NCBI GenBank assembly: GCA_014529385.2 | Contig: CM043946.1 | Span: 34,616,558-34,680,557 of the forward strand | Source of the DNA: Adiantum capillus-veneris | Lineage: Eukaryota > Streptophyta > Polypodiopsida > Polypodiales > Pteridaceae | Length of the DNA: 64,000 nt | Direction of reading: 5' to 3' | Part shown: positions 11,416 through 22,501 of the stretch, one piece after another | How positions within the stretch are numbered: position 1 is the first letter of the stretch | Layout: each line of letters opens with the position of its first letter | The notes under the pieces: generated by a model | The model's database searches: none | Seen by the model: the letters and a program-made list of their open reading frames with translations, nothing else | Told to the model about the DNA's origin: nothing | Made by a program: the position numbers and the translations under genes

Positions 11416-11702
11416 AAGTTGAATTTCCGTTGTACCCACGTCCATTCGAAACAGGTGTATTTGAACAGATCAATTAATGTTATTGTTAATAGATATATAG
11501 GCCTACTTACTCACTATGCCCAGATATGGCATTGAATAACAACTCTGACACGGTCACATAAGGAGTAATTATTCCAACCATGTGGTGTGAGACTTCTAAT
11601 CTTAACCTAACAACCAATCTTTGGCCCTTGGAGTGTTGTTTCCATTGTCCTCTAACCCCGTGATGCAGTGGCTTCGGTGCACACACAGTTAATAGCACAC
11701 AG

Positions 11703-11729
11703 GAAGGGGGCGGGGGTGGGGGGGGGGGG

Positions 11730-11808
<79 letters not shown>

Positions 11809-11821
11809 GGGGGGGGTGGGG
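11703..11821. repeat. Poly-G / (GA)n / poly-G compound repeat
   Basis: A G-rich run (11706-11732, interrupted by single C and T) leads into (GA)n at about 11732-11802 and then another run of G's with one T (11803-11821). The flanks could form G-quadruplexes on the plus strand. Confidence 0.9.
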
Positions 11822-12507
11822 TTTGAGAAAGAACTTGTCTCTGCAATATCCAATGGCACCGAGTTGGATGGATGTCGTAGATCACTGAGAGCAAGAACCA
11901 GAAGGTGGCCAGGAGGAAGAGGAACAAAAGGTGAAGGCAAGGGCAATGGCGACGTGGCAACAAAGGACTCAAACCAGTGGAGGTCGCTCAATGCAAGATC
12001 ATGAGAGGTGGCCAAGGGAAAGAGCACAGAAAAGGCAAAGGCAACGACGATCTGTTTGTTCTATTTGGAGATGGAGATGGTGACTGCAAGGGCGATCGAC
12101 GTCTGACTCAAATCGATCACTCAAAAAAGGCACCTGGGTTGTGCTCAGAAGGCCAACCAGTAATAAATGGGCTCATATTACCATGCAGTATGATCTACCA
12201 ACCACAATCTCGGGTGTAATCATGCGCATAAGTGACGTTGTCACCCTCGCTGAGGTAAGCATTCTAAGTTTAGAGGCGGTACCCCCGCTAAAAATTTTAA
12301 CTCTACCCCCGTTGATGCTACGTGGTAAGAAAACCATCTCTTTTGTGCTCCCAACCCTTTTTGTGCATCTCCTCTTACTCTCTAGTGCTCCTCCTTTTTG
12401 CGCATCCTCCTCTTATTCCTGTTCTACAGTGCTTTAGTGACGCAGAACTCTACACACAGTGAAGAGGTATGCTACTACACTTTTGTGCACTTGTATCTTG
12501 TGTGGTC
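11822..12507. other. No gene recognised between the divergent genes
   Basis: This is the middle of the intergenic region between the minus-strand gene and the H3-like frame. Short open frames show no motif. The purine-rich left part continues from the GA array. Confidence 0.3.
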
Positions 12508-12735
12508 AGTACCAAGCGAATAAGGAAAGGCAAAACATGTTTGTTGCACATGTTTGCTTGGTACTGACCATCGTCTTTATTAGTGATGCACCAAGCGAAT
12601 AAGGGAAGGAAAACTTTGTTCGATGCACCTATTCGCTTGGTACTGACCTCAGAAAATATAAACGATGTTTGCTATTACACTTTTTTGAGGTCAGTACTAA
12701 GCGAATAAGGGAAGGTAAACCCTGTTTGCACCTGT
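12508..12735. repeat. Hairpin repeat array, left part
   Basis: The motif GGTCAGTACCAAGCGAATA is followed about 30-40 bases later by its inverse (TTCGCTTGGTACTGACC), giving hairpins at 12508-12570 and 12590-12646. A third repeat at 12690 is cut by the inserted LINE fragment: the array stops at gcacctg near 12735 and resumes at gcacctg near 13962. Confidence 0.85.
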
Positions 12736-12739
12736 TTTT

Positions 12740-13955
12740 GGTTTCAAAACCAAATACACATTTTGAATTTATAAGGGAGAAGCAAAATTACAACTTAACA
12801 CCCATGGAGGGGGATGAGAGTTAGAAAACACTAGGGACACACCCAAAGGCCAAGTTTCAGACTTTACAAAAAGTGGTCTACTAATTTCCGGGGGATACAA
12901 CTAGCAATAAACAGTTACAAGTTAATTATTTTTCTTCATAGCCAGTCTATCTCTTCCTACAGCTTGTTGGAAAAGTTCAAGGATTCCTCATATTTACTGG
13001 CTAGCTCAAGCACTTCATCGTTCATCTCCTGTACCCAATTATGGATAACATTTACAGAGCCATTGTTGTGAAGCAATCCCTACAGGTCTTCAATCCTTCT
13101 TGCATCTAGAGATTCTTTGAGGATTGAGACTCTATGCCTGTAGATCCTCATTTGTTCCAGCCTGAGGTTAACATCCTCCACAGAGCATCCAGCAAATAAG
13201 ATCCATAAACTAGGAGCTTGAAATTTGGGAACAAAAAGGAAAGAATTTCTGAGCTTCCAAATAATCCATAAGAATTCTGCCCTAAACCTATTCCAAAAGT
13301 CAGAGAGGAGGCCAAGCGAGTCCCCTAAGAGTAGCTATTTCCACCCTAATTGGTGGCCAAGGGTTTTGACTAAGGGCTTTGACTAAGGGGGAAATAATGG
13401 GGGTGTTGGTTTGGAAATTTAGGAAAAGGTGTGGGATATCTTCCACTGCTCTTATGCACCTGAGGCAGGCAGAATTACCAGTAGCTTACCTCAAGGATTG
13501 ACTCCCATGTTAACAACATCTTCTCTCGGACAGTGTCCGTGGAGAACGCTAAGGGTACCATTGGGGGAGGACCAAGGGGGAACCTTATGAGAAGGGCCCG
13601 GATGCGGGCCTGCTGGCACTGTGGGAGTGTCCCTTGGAAAGGCATCATCACTTTTCCAAGCTTTATGTAGTTGCTCTGTGAAACCTTAAGGGAGGTTTTG
13701 AAAAAGCTGTTGGTTAAATAGACTAGACGGACATGCCTGAAAAGCAGGGCCTAGGTTCTGGCGGATGAGTGGTCTGTGAGGCGGTGGGTTGGAGTACCAC
13801 CATGCGTTTTCATGAGAGGTAGACGTGGGAGGAGAAATAGGGGCACCACCCCCTAGATTAGGGGAGGTGATGGGAGGGCACGACATGACATTTAGGTCAG
13901 CATGGACTCATCTTGAGTTCATTGGAGATCTGGTTTGTCTACTTTACATTGGTAT
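12740..13955 (-). mobile_element. Non-LTR retrotransposon (LINE) 3' fragment inserted in the hairpin array
   Basis: The segment interrupts a hairpin repeat and is flanked on both sides by gcacctg. On the minus strand it carries a zf-RVT region, the C-terminal part of plant LINE ORF2. The rest has no motif. The boundaries come from where the hairpin repeat breaks off. Confidence 0.5.
13010..13560 (-). pseudogene. LINE ORF2 zf-RVT C-terminal fragment
   Basis: On the minus strand, near 13550, one frame reads FSTDTVREKMLLTWES. The next frame reads ACLRC followed by AVEDIPHLFLNF (about 13480-13430), the CxxC...E..HLF..C pattern of the zf-RVT domain with its last Cys replaced. Further along (about 13290-13230) is FWNRFRAEFLWIIWKLRNS, the W.IWk.RN block that ends such proteins. 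The frames change between blocks and stops are present. The fragment has no RT core, so it is 5'-truncated as LINE insertions usually are. Confidence 0.55.
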
Positions 13956-13959
13956 TTTG

Positions 13960-14545
13960 TTGCACCTGTGTGCTTGGTACTGATCTCAGTAAATATGAAT
14001 GATGTTTGCTATTACACTTTTTTGAGGTCAGTACCAAGCAAATAAGGGATGGAAAACTCTATTCCATGCACCTCTTCGCTTGGCATTGACCTTAAAAAAT
14101 ATAAATGATGTTTGCTATTACACTTTTCTGAGGTCAGTACCAAGCGAATAAGGGAAGGAAAACTCTATTCTATGCACCTGTTCGTTTGGTACTGACCTCA
14201 AAAAATATAAATGATGTTTGCTATTACACTTTTTTGAGGTCAACACCAAGGGAATAAGGGAAAGCAAACTCTGTTCGATGCACCTGTTTTCTTGGTACTG
14301 ACCTCAGAAAATATAAATGATGTTTGCTATTACACTTTTCTGAGGTCAGTACCAAGCAAATAAGGGAAGGAAAACTCTGTTTGATGCACCTGTTCGCTTG
14401 GTACTGACCTCAAAAAATATAAATTATGTTTGCTATTACACTTTTCTGAGGTCAGTACCAAACGAATAAGGGAAGGTAAACTCTATTTGTTGCACCTGTT
14501 CGCTTGGTACTGACTTTTTCTGAGGTCAGTACTAAGCAAGTAGAG
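13960..14545. repeat. Hairpin tandem array, about 106-bp unit
   Basis: Five units start at about 14001, 14107, 14214, 14319 and 14425, counted at gatgtttgctattacac. Each unit holds a long inverted repeat (GGTCAGTACCAAGCGAATA, 30-40 base loop, TTCGCTTGGTACTGACC) followed by a TATA-like aaatataaatga. The array ends about 100 bases before the H3-like start, so it forms the immediate upstream region of that frame. Related hairpins lie upstream of the divergent gene and downstream at 15720-15960. Confidence 0.9.
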
Positions 14546-14653
14546 GTAATACAACCGTATTTGGTGCACTTCTTTGCTTCGTGATGACCCTAGAAATCTT
14601 AAATTCCTTGTGCAACAAATGACATGTCGTTTTTTGTTATGCTATTTGTAGAG

Positions 14654-15022
14654 ATGGATCGTGTAAAGGCCACGTCTAGAAGGGCAATAAGTGACTGTTT
14701 GAATGCTCAAGCAAGAAGACGCCGATATGAGGCGCACAGAGGTGTACTGCAAGAGCTACGAAGGATTGGAAGACACATGCAACCGGCCATTCCACGTGCT
14801 CCTTTCCAACAAGTAGTACGAGAGATTTGCGATCAGTGGAGAGTCGGCATGCGATGGGCCAGCAACGCAGTTCTCTGTCTGCAAGAAATTGCAGAAGACT
14901 ACCTCCTTGAATTCTTCAGTGATGGATATATCCTGGTTGCCCATGCACACTATGTTACTATCATGCCATAGGATTTTGACACTCTTCGGAGGCTGCGCTT
15001 CCGCTACGATGGGCTGCTTTAG
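14654..15022 (+). pseudogene. Divergent histone H3 / CENH3-like frame with one in-frame stop
   Basis: From the ATG at 14654 (MDRVKATSRR) the frame aligns by eye and without gaps to about 93 residues of the H3 core, at roughly 40 percent identity to H3 as I remember it. Landmarks: an alpha-N segment with LQELRR, then PFQQVVREI, then AVLCLQEIAEDYL, then HAHYVTIMP. TAG at 14969 stands where H3 has the Lys of MPKD; the same frame continues DFDTLRRLR to TAG at 15020. W in RWASNAV, EDYL, FSD and DF are CENH3-like choices, but loop 1 lacks the usual CENH3 two-residue insertion. The N-terminal tail is short and has no canonical ARTKQ. There are no introns, unlike most plant CENH3 genes. An ATG at 14624 gives a 10-residue longer start, but an acceptor-like ttgtag just before 14654 favours the shorter one. 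It may be a decayed CENH3 copy or an element-borne histone. Confidence 0.75.
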
Positions 15023-15049
15023 CTAGTACCTATTCGGGATAGTAAAACC

Positions 15050-15445
15050 ATGGATATTCTTAACATCCCCCCTCTCTATCCTCATGCACGACATGCAGAG
15101 ACTTCTAGGGTTGGATTAAACAATAGAAGGACACGATCACGGGTCGAGAGGAATGACACAGATGGGCAGGCTGATGAGGGGCATGACCAGGCGAGGTTGG
15201 ACCCTGAGGCGGTCATTGAAGAAATAGAGACATTTATGGAGGAACCAATTATGAAGGAAAATGAGCAAGGCATGGAAGATCCGGAGCGTGTGCCTGTAAG
15301 GGAGGATCATGTGCTTGTAAGGGAGGATCCTGTGCCTGTTAGGGAGGACCCTGTGCCTATTAGGGAGGAGCCTGAGGTAGCCACGAATAAAGCTCAAGAA
15401 AGTCAAGGAAGGAAAAGGCTCTGTTTCACAAGGGCCATCCAATGA
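15050..15445 (+). CDS. Acidic ORF with VREDP repeats, downstream of the H3-like frame
   Basis: 131 codons starting at ATG 15050, in the same frame as the H3-like sequence and only 27 bases after its last stop; a readthrough or ancestral fusion is possible. The N-terminal third is basic (NNRRTRSR). The middle is acidic (PEAVIEEIETFMEEP). It ends in four imperfect repeats of seven to eight residues of the VREDPVP type, then a Gln/Lys-rich end. I know no family with this make-up. An acidic stretch also follows the possible histone fold of the minus-strand gene. Function not assigned. Confidence 0.4.
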   Translation: MDILNIPPLYPHARHAETSRVGLNNRRTRSRVERNDTDGQADEGHDQARLDPEAVIEEIETFMEEPIMKENEQGMEDPERVPVREDHVLVREDPVPVREDPVPIREEPEVATNKAQESQGRKRLCFTRAIQ

Positions 15446-15649
15446 GGAGCCTTTACCAGATGAGTCGATTATTTTAGAGTAAATCAACAAAGAGAACGAA
15501 GTGGAGTTGCAAGTTTTGATCAGTTCAGCACCTCTGCATGCATAGATACTGCTTCCTGGAAGGTCAAAGGAGGCTTGCATTTCCAGCCTTGATCAACAAT
15601 ACTTCCTGTGCATGTGCAGTTTCTCCAACTCCAACGCAATGGATGCGGT

Positions 15650-15965
15650 TGTCAACATTGCTTTGTGGTACTTCTCAAGCTCTTTATAGGTCACGGTTGG
15701 TTCATTAAATGGCTCACTACCAACATGGGTCAATACCAAGCGAGTCAGTGGCTTATGGAATTGGATAGTGATACCACTCGCTCAATATTGACCCATGTCT
15801 TCATGTCATTCGTCAACGTTGCTATGTTACATCTCAAGTTTTTCTTTATAAGTCACTCTTGGTTCATTAGATGGCTCACTACCGCTAAGACATGGGTCAA
15901 TACCAAGCGAGTCAGTGGCTATGGAATTCGATAGCTACACCAATTTCTCGGTATTGACTCATAGG
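15650..15965. repeat. Two hairpin-bearing tandem copies, about 160-175 bp
   Basis: A block beginning gtcaacattgctttgtgg (about 15652) recurs at about 15811. Each copy ends in a hairpin built on GGGTCAATACCAAGCGAGT and its inverse, ending ATTGACYCAT. This is a diverged version of the upstream hairpin family, with AATACCAAGCGA in place of AGTACCAAGCGA. Confidence 0.75.
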
Positions 15966-16742
15966 TTTGTGGTAGTAAGAGCCCACTGAAATATCTTAAG
16001 TCTAATCTCTGCCATGGATTCATGCTAGGCACGCTATCCCGCTTTTGCCTGCTAAGGTTCAAAACAAAATATACATAATAGATCCGTTGATATTGCCTAT
16101 GCTAGTTTAGTAGAGTCAATTTTGATCTAGCGTACTTTCTAGTCAGTGCATGCAATCAATCGTGAGTTTCTTCTTGCCTTGTAAAAACTATGTTGGATTT
16201 AGGATCTTTCTCCTCATCTTTGATGGTTTTGGTGTAGTGATCATTGGAGTCTGTTGTTATTTGACATTGAAGATAAGATTGTCTACTACGCAAACTCCGG
16301 GCAAAGTAGTTTTTTTCACGGTCGTGTAAAAACGTAAGTCACATCTCGGTACATTTGGAAGTAGTGTCTCTATGTAATGTGTTATTGACTCAAGTGGTTA
16401 CATATGTAGTGCCGCAAAATAACTTGTATGTTGTGTACAACATGTTTTGTTAGAACATGATCTAGGGAATACCATCCAGCACGAACGGGTAACCGTGCCC
16501 ATGTAGGTTGATGACTATAGCTATGGCTGGCAAACTTGTTTGAATGCCTTAATGCTCCTCAATCAAATTTTGGATGTACCAAACATAATTAATCGTGTTG
16601 TCTGATTGATTGTTTGTTACAATGTTTGTATTAAAAGAAGCACCATCTTTACTTTTCTATTATCACACTTCTACACGAACTTCAATCACATAACTACACC
16701 CCCAACGATGTGCGACATTTTTCTGTAATGGCCATCCAGCAT
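15966..16742. other. No gene recognised
   Basis: I see no coding motif, repeat or RNA gene in this stretch. Confidence 0.3.
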
Positions 16743-17063
16743 ATTATAATCTCGATAAACAGACGTACAAGAGAGGAAGGGTCAAGAGCTGAGGAGTTCG
16801 AACAGGCTTGCATTAAGGAAATGACACAATGCTACAATTAGACTCAAGAAGAGATTCGAAATATGCAAGACGCAATAAATCAATACTATGCGGACGCCGC
16901 AGAAGTAGAGAAATGGGCTACACATCAACGGCAAGAGCAAGAAAAGAGGAAAGCTTCACAGGAGCAAGATGCATGGGAAGCCATGGAAGAGGTCCATGAT
17001 TTCGAACGACGTGAAAGGATGCTTGAGACCAGCGTCCCCAGAGGCAGAAGTAGCAGCAACTAG
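16743..17063 (+). CDS. Charged coiled-coil ORF, interrupted
   Basis: One frame reads through REEGSRAEEFEQACIKEM, a TAG at about 16841, then EIRNMQDAINQYYADAAEVE and EKRKASQEQDAWEAMEEV to a stop at 17061. The composition (Glu, Lys, Arg, Gln, Ala) and spacing predict a long helix or coiled coil. The open part from ATG 16863 is 66 codons. No family is recognised. It is the last coding-like stretch of the hairpin-associated region and may belong to the same element. Confidence 0.3.
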
Positions 17064-17200
17064 GGAAGAGGGCAAGGGAGCGGTGGGAGCAACCGGGGGA
17101 GAGGACAGGGGACCAGTGGGGCAGCAACCGGGGGAGAGGACAGGGGATCAGTGGCACAAACCGGGGGAGAGGATAGGGGACCAGTAGCAGGGAAAGGGAG
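17060..17200 (+). repeat. G-rich minisatellite, about 37-40 bp unit
   Basis: The core ccgggggagaggacagggg recurs about three and a half times with a variable remainder (accagtgggg, atcagtggca, accagtagca). In one frame it would encode Arg-Gly-Gly-rich repeats, but it lies past the stop of the coiled-coil ORF. Confidence 0.85.
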
Positions 17201-18051
17201 AAATAACTTGTATACATCTTGACAGAAACAACACAATTTGTAAAGTTTTGAGACAATGAAAAGTGTATATTTTTTAAACATTGTTTGAGCATCACAAAAT
17301 GTCTCTGTATTAGTCATTTTGAAGAGTACATCATAGTTTGCATGGCATCAAAGCTCATTGCATGCACAAGGTATGTGACCTAGCTTCCGGTGGAAGCAGT
17401 TAAGTGAAGTGTATTTGAGAGTGACTCCTTGCACAATGTTGTTTTCTCCTTGCGTCTTGGAATTTGAAAAGAAGAAAAAGTTAGATTCTATGTCTTAATG
17501 TATCAAAGACAATCAGAATTCATCAATTTAGTAAGCATCTTTCTATTGTTGAGACTGAATGCATACAATTTTGACAAGAGTGGAAGTTCTTCACAGCTGT
17601 GCAAGAGTTGTGCTTGACATTGTCTTCATCACAGTAAGTAGGCTATTTCAAAATTAGAGTTCCATTGATAAAGGTTTGTTCTTTAGGATAGACTCTGTAT
17701 TCTGGTCGAGTGGAATAATCTGCCCACTAAGAAGATGATATCTAAAATAGTAAAACGACACTATGAAATTTTGAGAGCTTATAATGAACTTGCAAATTAT
17801 GGACTTCTTTTGCAAAATATAGATTTTACCCAATGATTGTTTTCTATCCCAATTATCATCTAGAATGTCCAAACAACTCTTAGGCTTGCAAATGAACATT
17901 GTTGCGGTAGTCTTATTTGCTCATTGAAGAAGAAATCTACAAACACTTCAAGAGGCATTAATAGTGTGAGAAGAATTATTTTTGTGTCAATTGAATACTT
18001 GAGGGACTTTTGTATATCCTGAAACAACTTATTCCTAAAGCTTTCACTAGT
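17201..18051. other. No gene recognised
   Basis: AT-rich, without a motif that I can support on either strand. Confidence 0.3.
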
Positions 18052-18354
18052 TTACAAAGCTGGCAAAGACCAATCCTTGCTGTCAAAGGATGGAAGTGAC
18101 AAAGGAGCTACACGATCCCAACCAAAGAAATTTCTCGGTTCCAAATATGACATATCATAAAAGAATATTCCATTATCTGCAAGTTCCTTGTGTTGTCTTC
18201 CTTGGTATATTTGCTCACCAATAAATGCATGAAAAGCATAAAAAATACCAACTATGCTCTCAACTAGTTGCCAATCTATCCTATTCGATGGATAAATATC
18301 TGAAACATACCAAAGATAATATCCACTACTTAACCTTCGAATATAATCATGCAC
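18052..18354 (-). CDS. Small unrecognised ORF (100 codons)
   Basis: The minus-strand frame reads HDYIRRLSSGYYLWYVSDIY and later FFYDMSYLEPRNFFGWDRVA. It is rich in aromatic residues and has ordinary amino-acid composition, which is more protein-like than its neighbours, but it may be a chance frame or an exon of a lost gene. A second minus-strand frame at 18560-18775 (MTTSRRPRTTIDYVSIFNSY within it) could be an upstream exon. No function is suggested. Confidence 0.2.
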   Translation of the reverse strand: MHDYIRRLSSGYYLWYVSDIYPSNRIDWQLVESIVGIFYAFHAFIGEQIYQGRQHKELADNGIFFYDMSYLEPRNFFGWDRVAPLSLPSFDSKDWSLPAL

Positions 18355-20764
<2,410 letters not shown>

Positions 20765-21202
20765 GAAGCCTGCAATTTGCCAGCATCTCATCCATGACGC
20801 ACTTGCTCAATGAACATCCCTAGGGTAATTCATTTTTCGTTTCCAAGCCAAACTTTGCAAAAACCCATTTGTATATTTCACATCTCTCTATGTGATGGTC
20901 ACAAAGGCCCACCTATGAGAATATCATTTTCTTATTTCTCCCAAAACAAAGCACTAGTCAACCATCAACGACCCGACTACTTGCTTTGTCTCTCCAGTTT
21001 GAGGCCCTAAACCTAATCAATTTATACTAAACTAAGTAGTCTGTACCTATAAAAGAGCACTGATAGGTCACTATCTCGGGGGGAGAGGTCAGCACTTGAA
21101 GTAGAAGTCATGCGCACACACTCACTCCAAGTGTCATTATGCATAGGTGTAGGATATCCACATACGTGAAAATTCCCTAGAGAACGCACTATACTCTCTC
21201 TC

Positions 21203-21272
<70 letters not shown>

Positions 21273-21424
21273 GTATGCTATCTTAGTGTTATTTAAATCC
21301 CTGTTGTCTGTGTCCTAGCCGCTCAAAGCTAGGTGGTGTCCCCTGTTCACTCCCAGTGCAGAGTTTTGCAAGTGCGGGCCTGACATAGAGACCGTTGGGC
21401 TCCATTTTGTGCTTGCGCTGGTCA
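20765..21424 (+). repeat. Tat-type Gypsy LTR, copy B (3' part)
   Basis: It matches 59485-60256 over its whole length, including a TATA box (tataaaag, 21048-21055, versus 59765-59772), the (CT)n array (21194-21271), and ctcaaagctaggtggtg. It ends GGTCA and is followed by a primer site, so this is a 5' LTR. Confidence 0.7.
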
Positions 21425-21426
21425 TT

Positions 21427-21443
21427 TGGTGTCCGCACAAAGG
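21427..21443 (+). other. Putative Tat primer-binding site
   Basis: The sequence tggtgtccgcacaaagg begins with TGG two bases after the LTR end, as a primer site should. I cannot name the tRNA with certainty; it is not the initiator-Met type. Confidence 0.45.
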
Positions 21444-22214
21444 AGGGCTTCTCAAAATCCTTCAGTTTACAATGTTGAAAACAATGCACATCGTCGACCA
21501 TGGACGAGTGGCTATTGGAATTCTGTAATTGGAGAACGGAGGAGAAGAAATTGAAGAAGCACTAAGAGCCTTCATCAATGTGCTGCTGCCAAAATACACG
21601 TCGTCAACATCTAAGAAGTAAGTTCTCCATCTTGCATCTCTCATTCTAACCGTGAATCAAGAGCCACTAGAGAAAGGGTAGCAGGCTGCTCCCGTTGCTA
21701 TCACCCACCGCACTCTATCAATGAATGCCATCAATGGAAGTAAAGAAGAATCGGAAATCCTCTACATCAACATCCACCACGAACAAATCATCCATATGAA
21801 GGAAGGAAAAAGGTTAGTAAAGCCTCTCTTCCTTAAGGAATCTAAAAACTAAAGTATAGCCTCGGCTTCTAAGTGGGCCAAAAGGGCCTTTTGTGCCAAA
21901 GGAAAAGGAGGGCTAGGCCAATCCTAGATCAAATGACCCCCAAGGAAAAAGAAACACCTGGCCACGCGGCTCTAGAAAGCCGAATCATGCCTAGCTACCA
22001 GAAAGAAAGTCATCCAAAGTAAAGCGACGAAAGATCGCCTATCCATTTGCGACCTGCATGCGAGTGCTACCAGTTCACTTCGACAACCCCGAAGCGGAGG
22101 TGATAAGGAGGTTCCCATGTCCTAGAGAGGACTAGTTTGGCTACTTTCCTCGCTGTTTTGGAAGGTGGGTAGAGCGCCTTCCTCCTCTCCCCGTACAAAT
22201 CATCCTAAAAAAAC
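21444..22214. other. Leader of the Tat element, no gene recognised
   Basis: Sequence following the primer site without an identifiable gag; it is cut at 22215 by the minus-strand Copia copy. Confidence 0.35.
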
Positions 22215-22441
22215 TGTTGGAATTAGGGTTGCAGAGAAACACACACAACTTGGAGAAGATGAAGGAAGCTCAAGACACACAATAGAGAGTGTATTACTTA
22301 GTGTGCAATGGAAAGATAGATAGCCCTAGAGTCATGGGCATATATATAATGAACGGGGGAAAAACCTCCTAAAGAGGGAAAAAAATGCCCCAGAGGTCCT
22401 AATGTGTTCACACACATCACTACCACACGTATATGGTAACA
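22215..22441 (-). repeat. Copia copy 2, 3' LTR (227 bp)
   Basis: Read on the minus strand it starts TGTTACCATATACG and ends CTAATTCCAACA, the same ends and length as the 5' LTR of copy 1. A purine tract (ccagggaagatt on the minus strand) precedes it. Confidence 0.9.
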
Positions 22442-22501
22442 AATCTTCCCTGGAGTGATGCGGTGAACGAGAGATGGTACATGAGTAAAGGGAAGTGCCA
22501 T

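Noticed and set aside
16863-17063. Coiled-coil ORF as another histone-like protein
   Set aside because: It has no helix-loop-helix spacing or histone motif; it is continuous charged helix.
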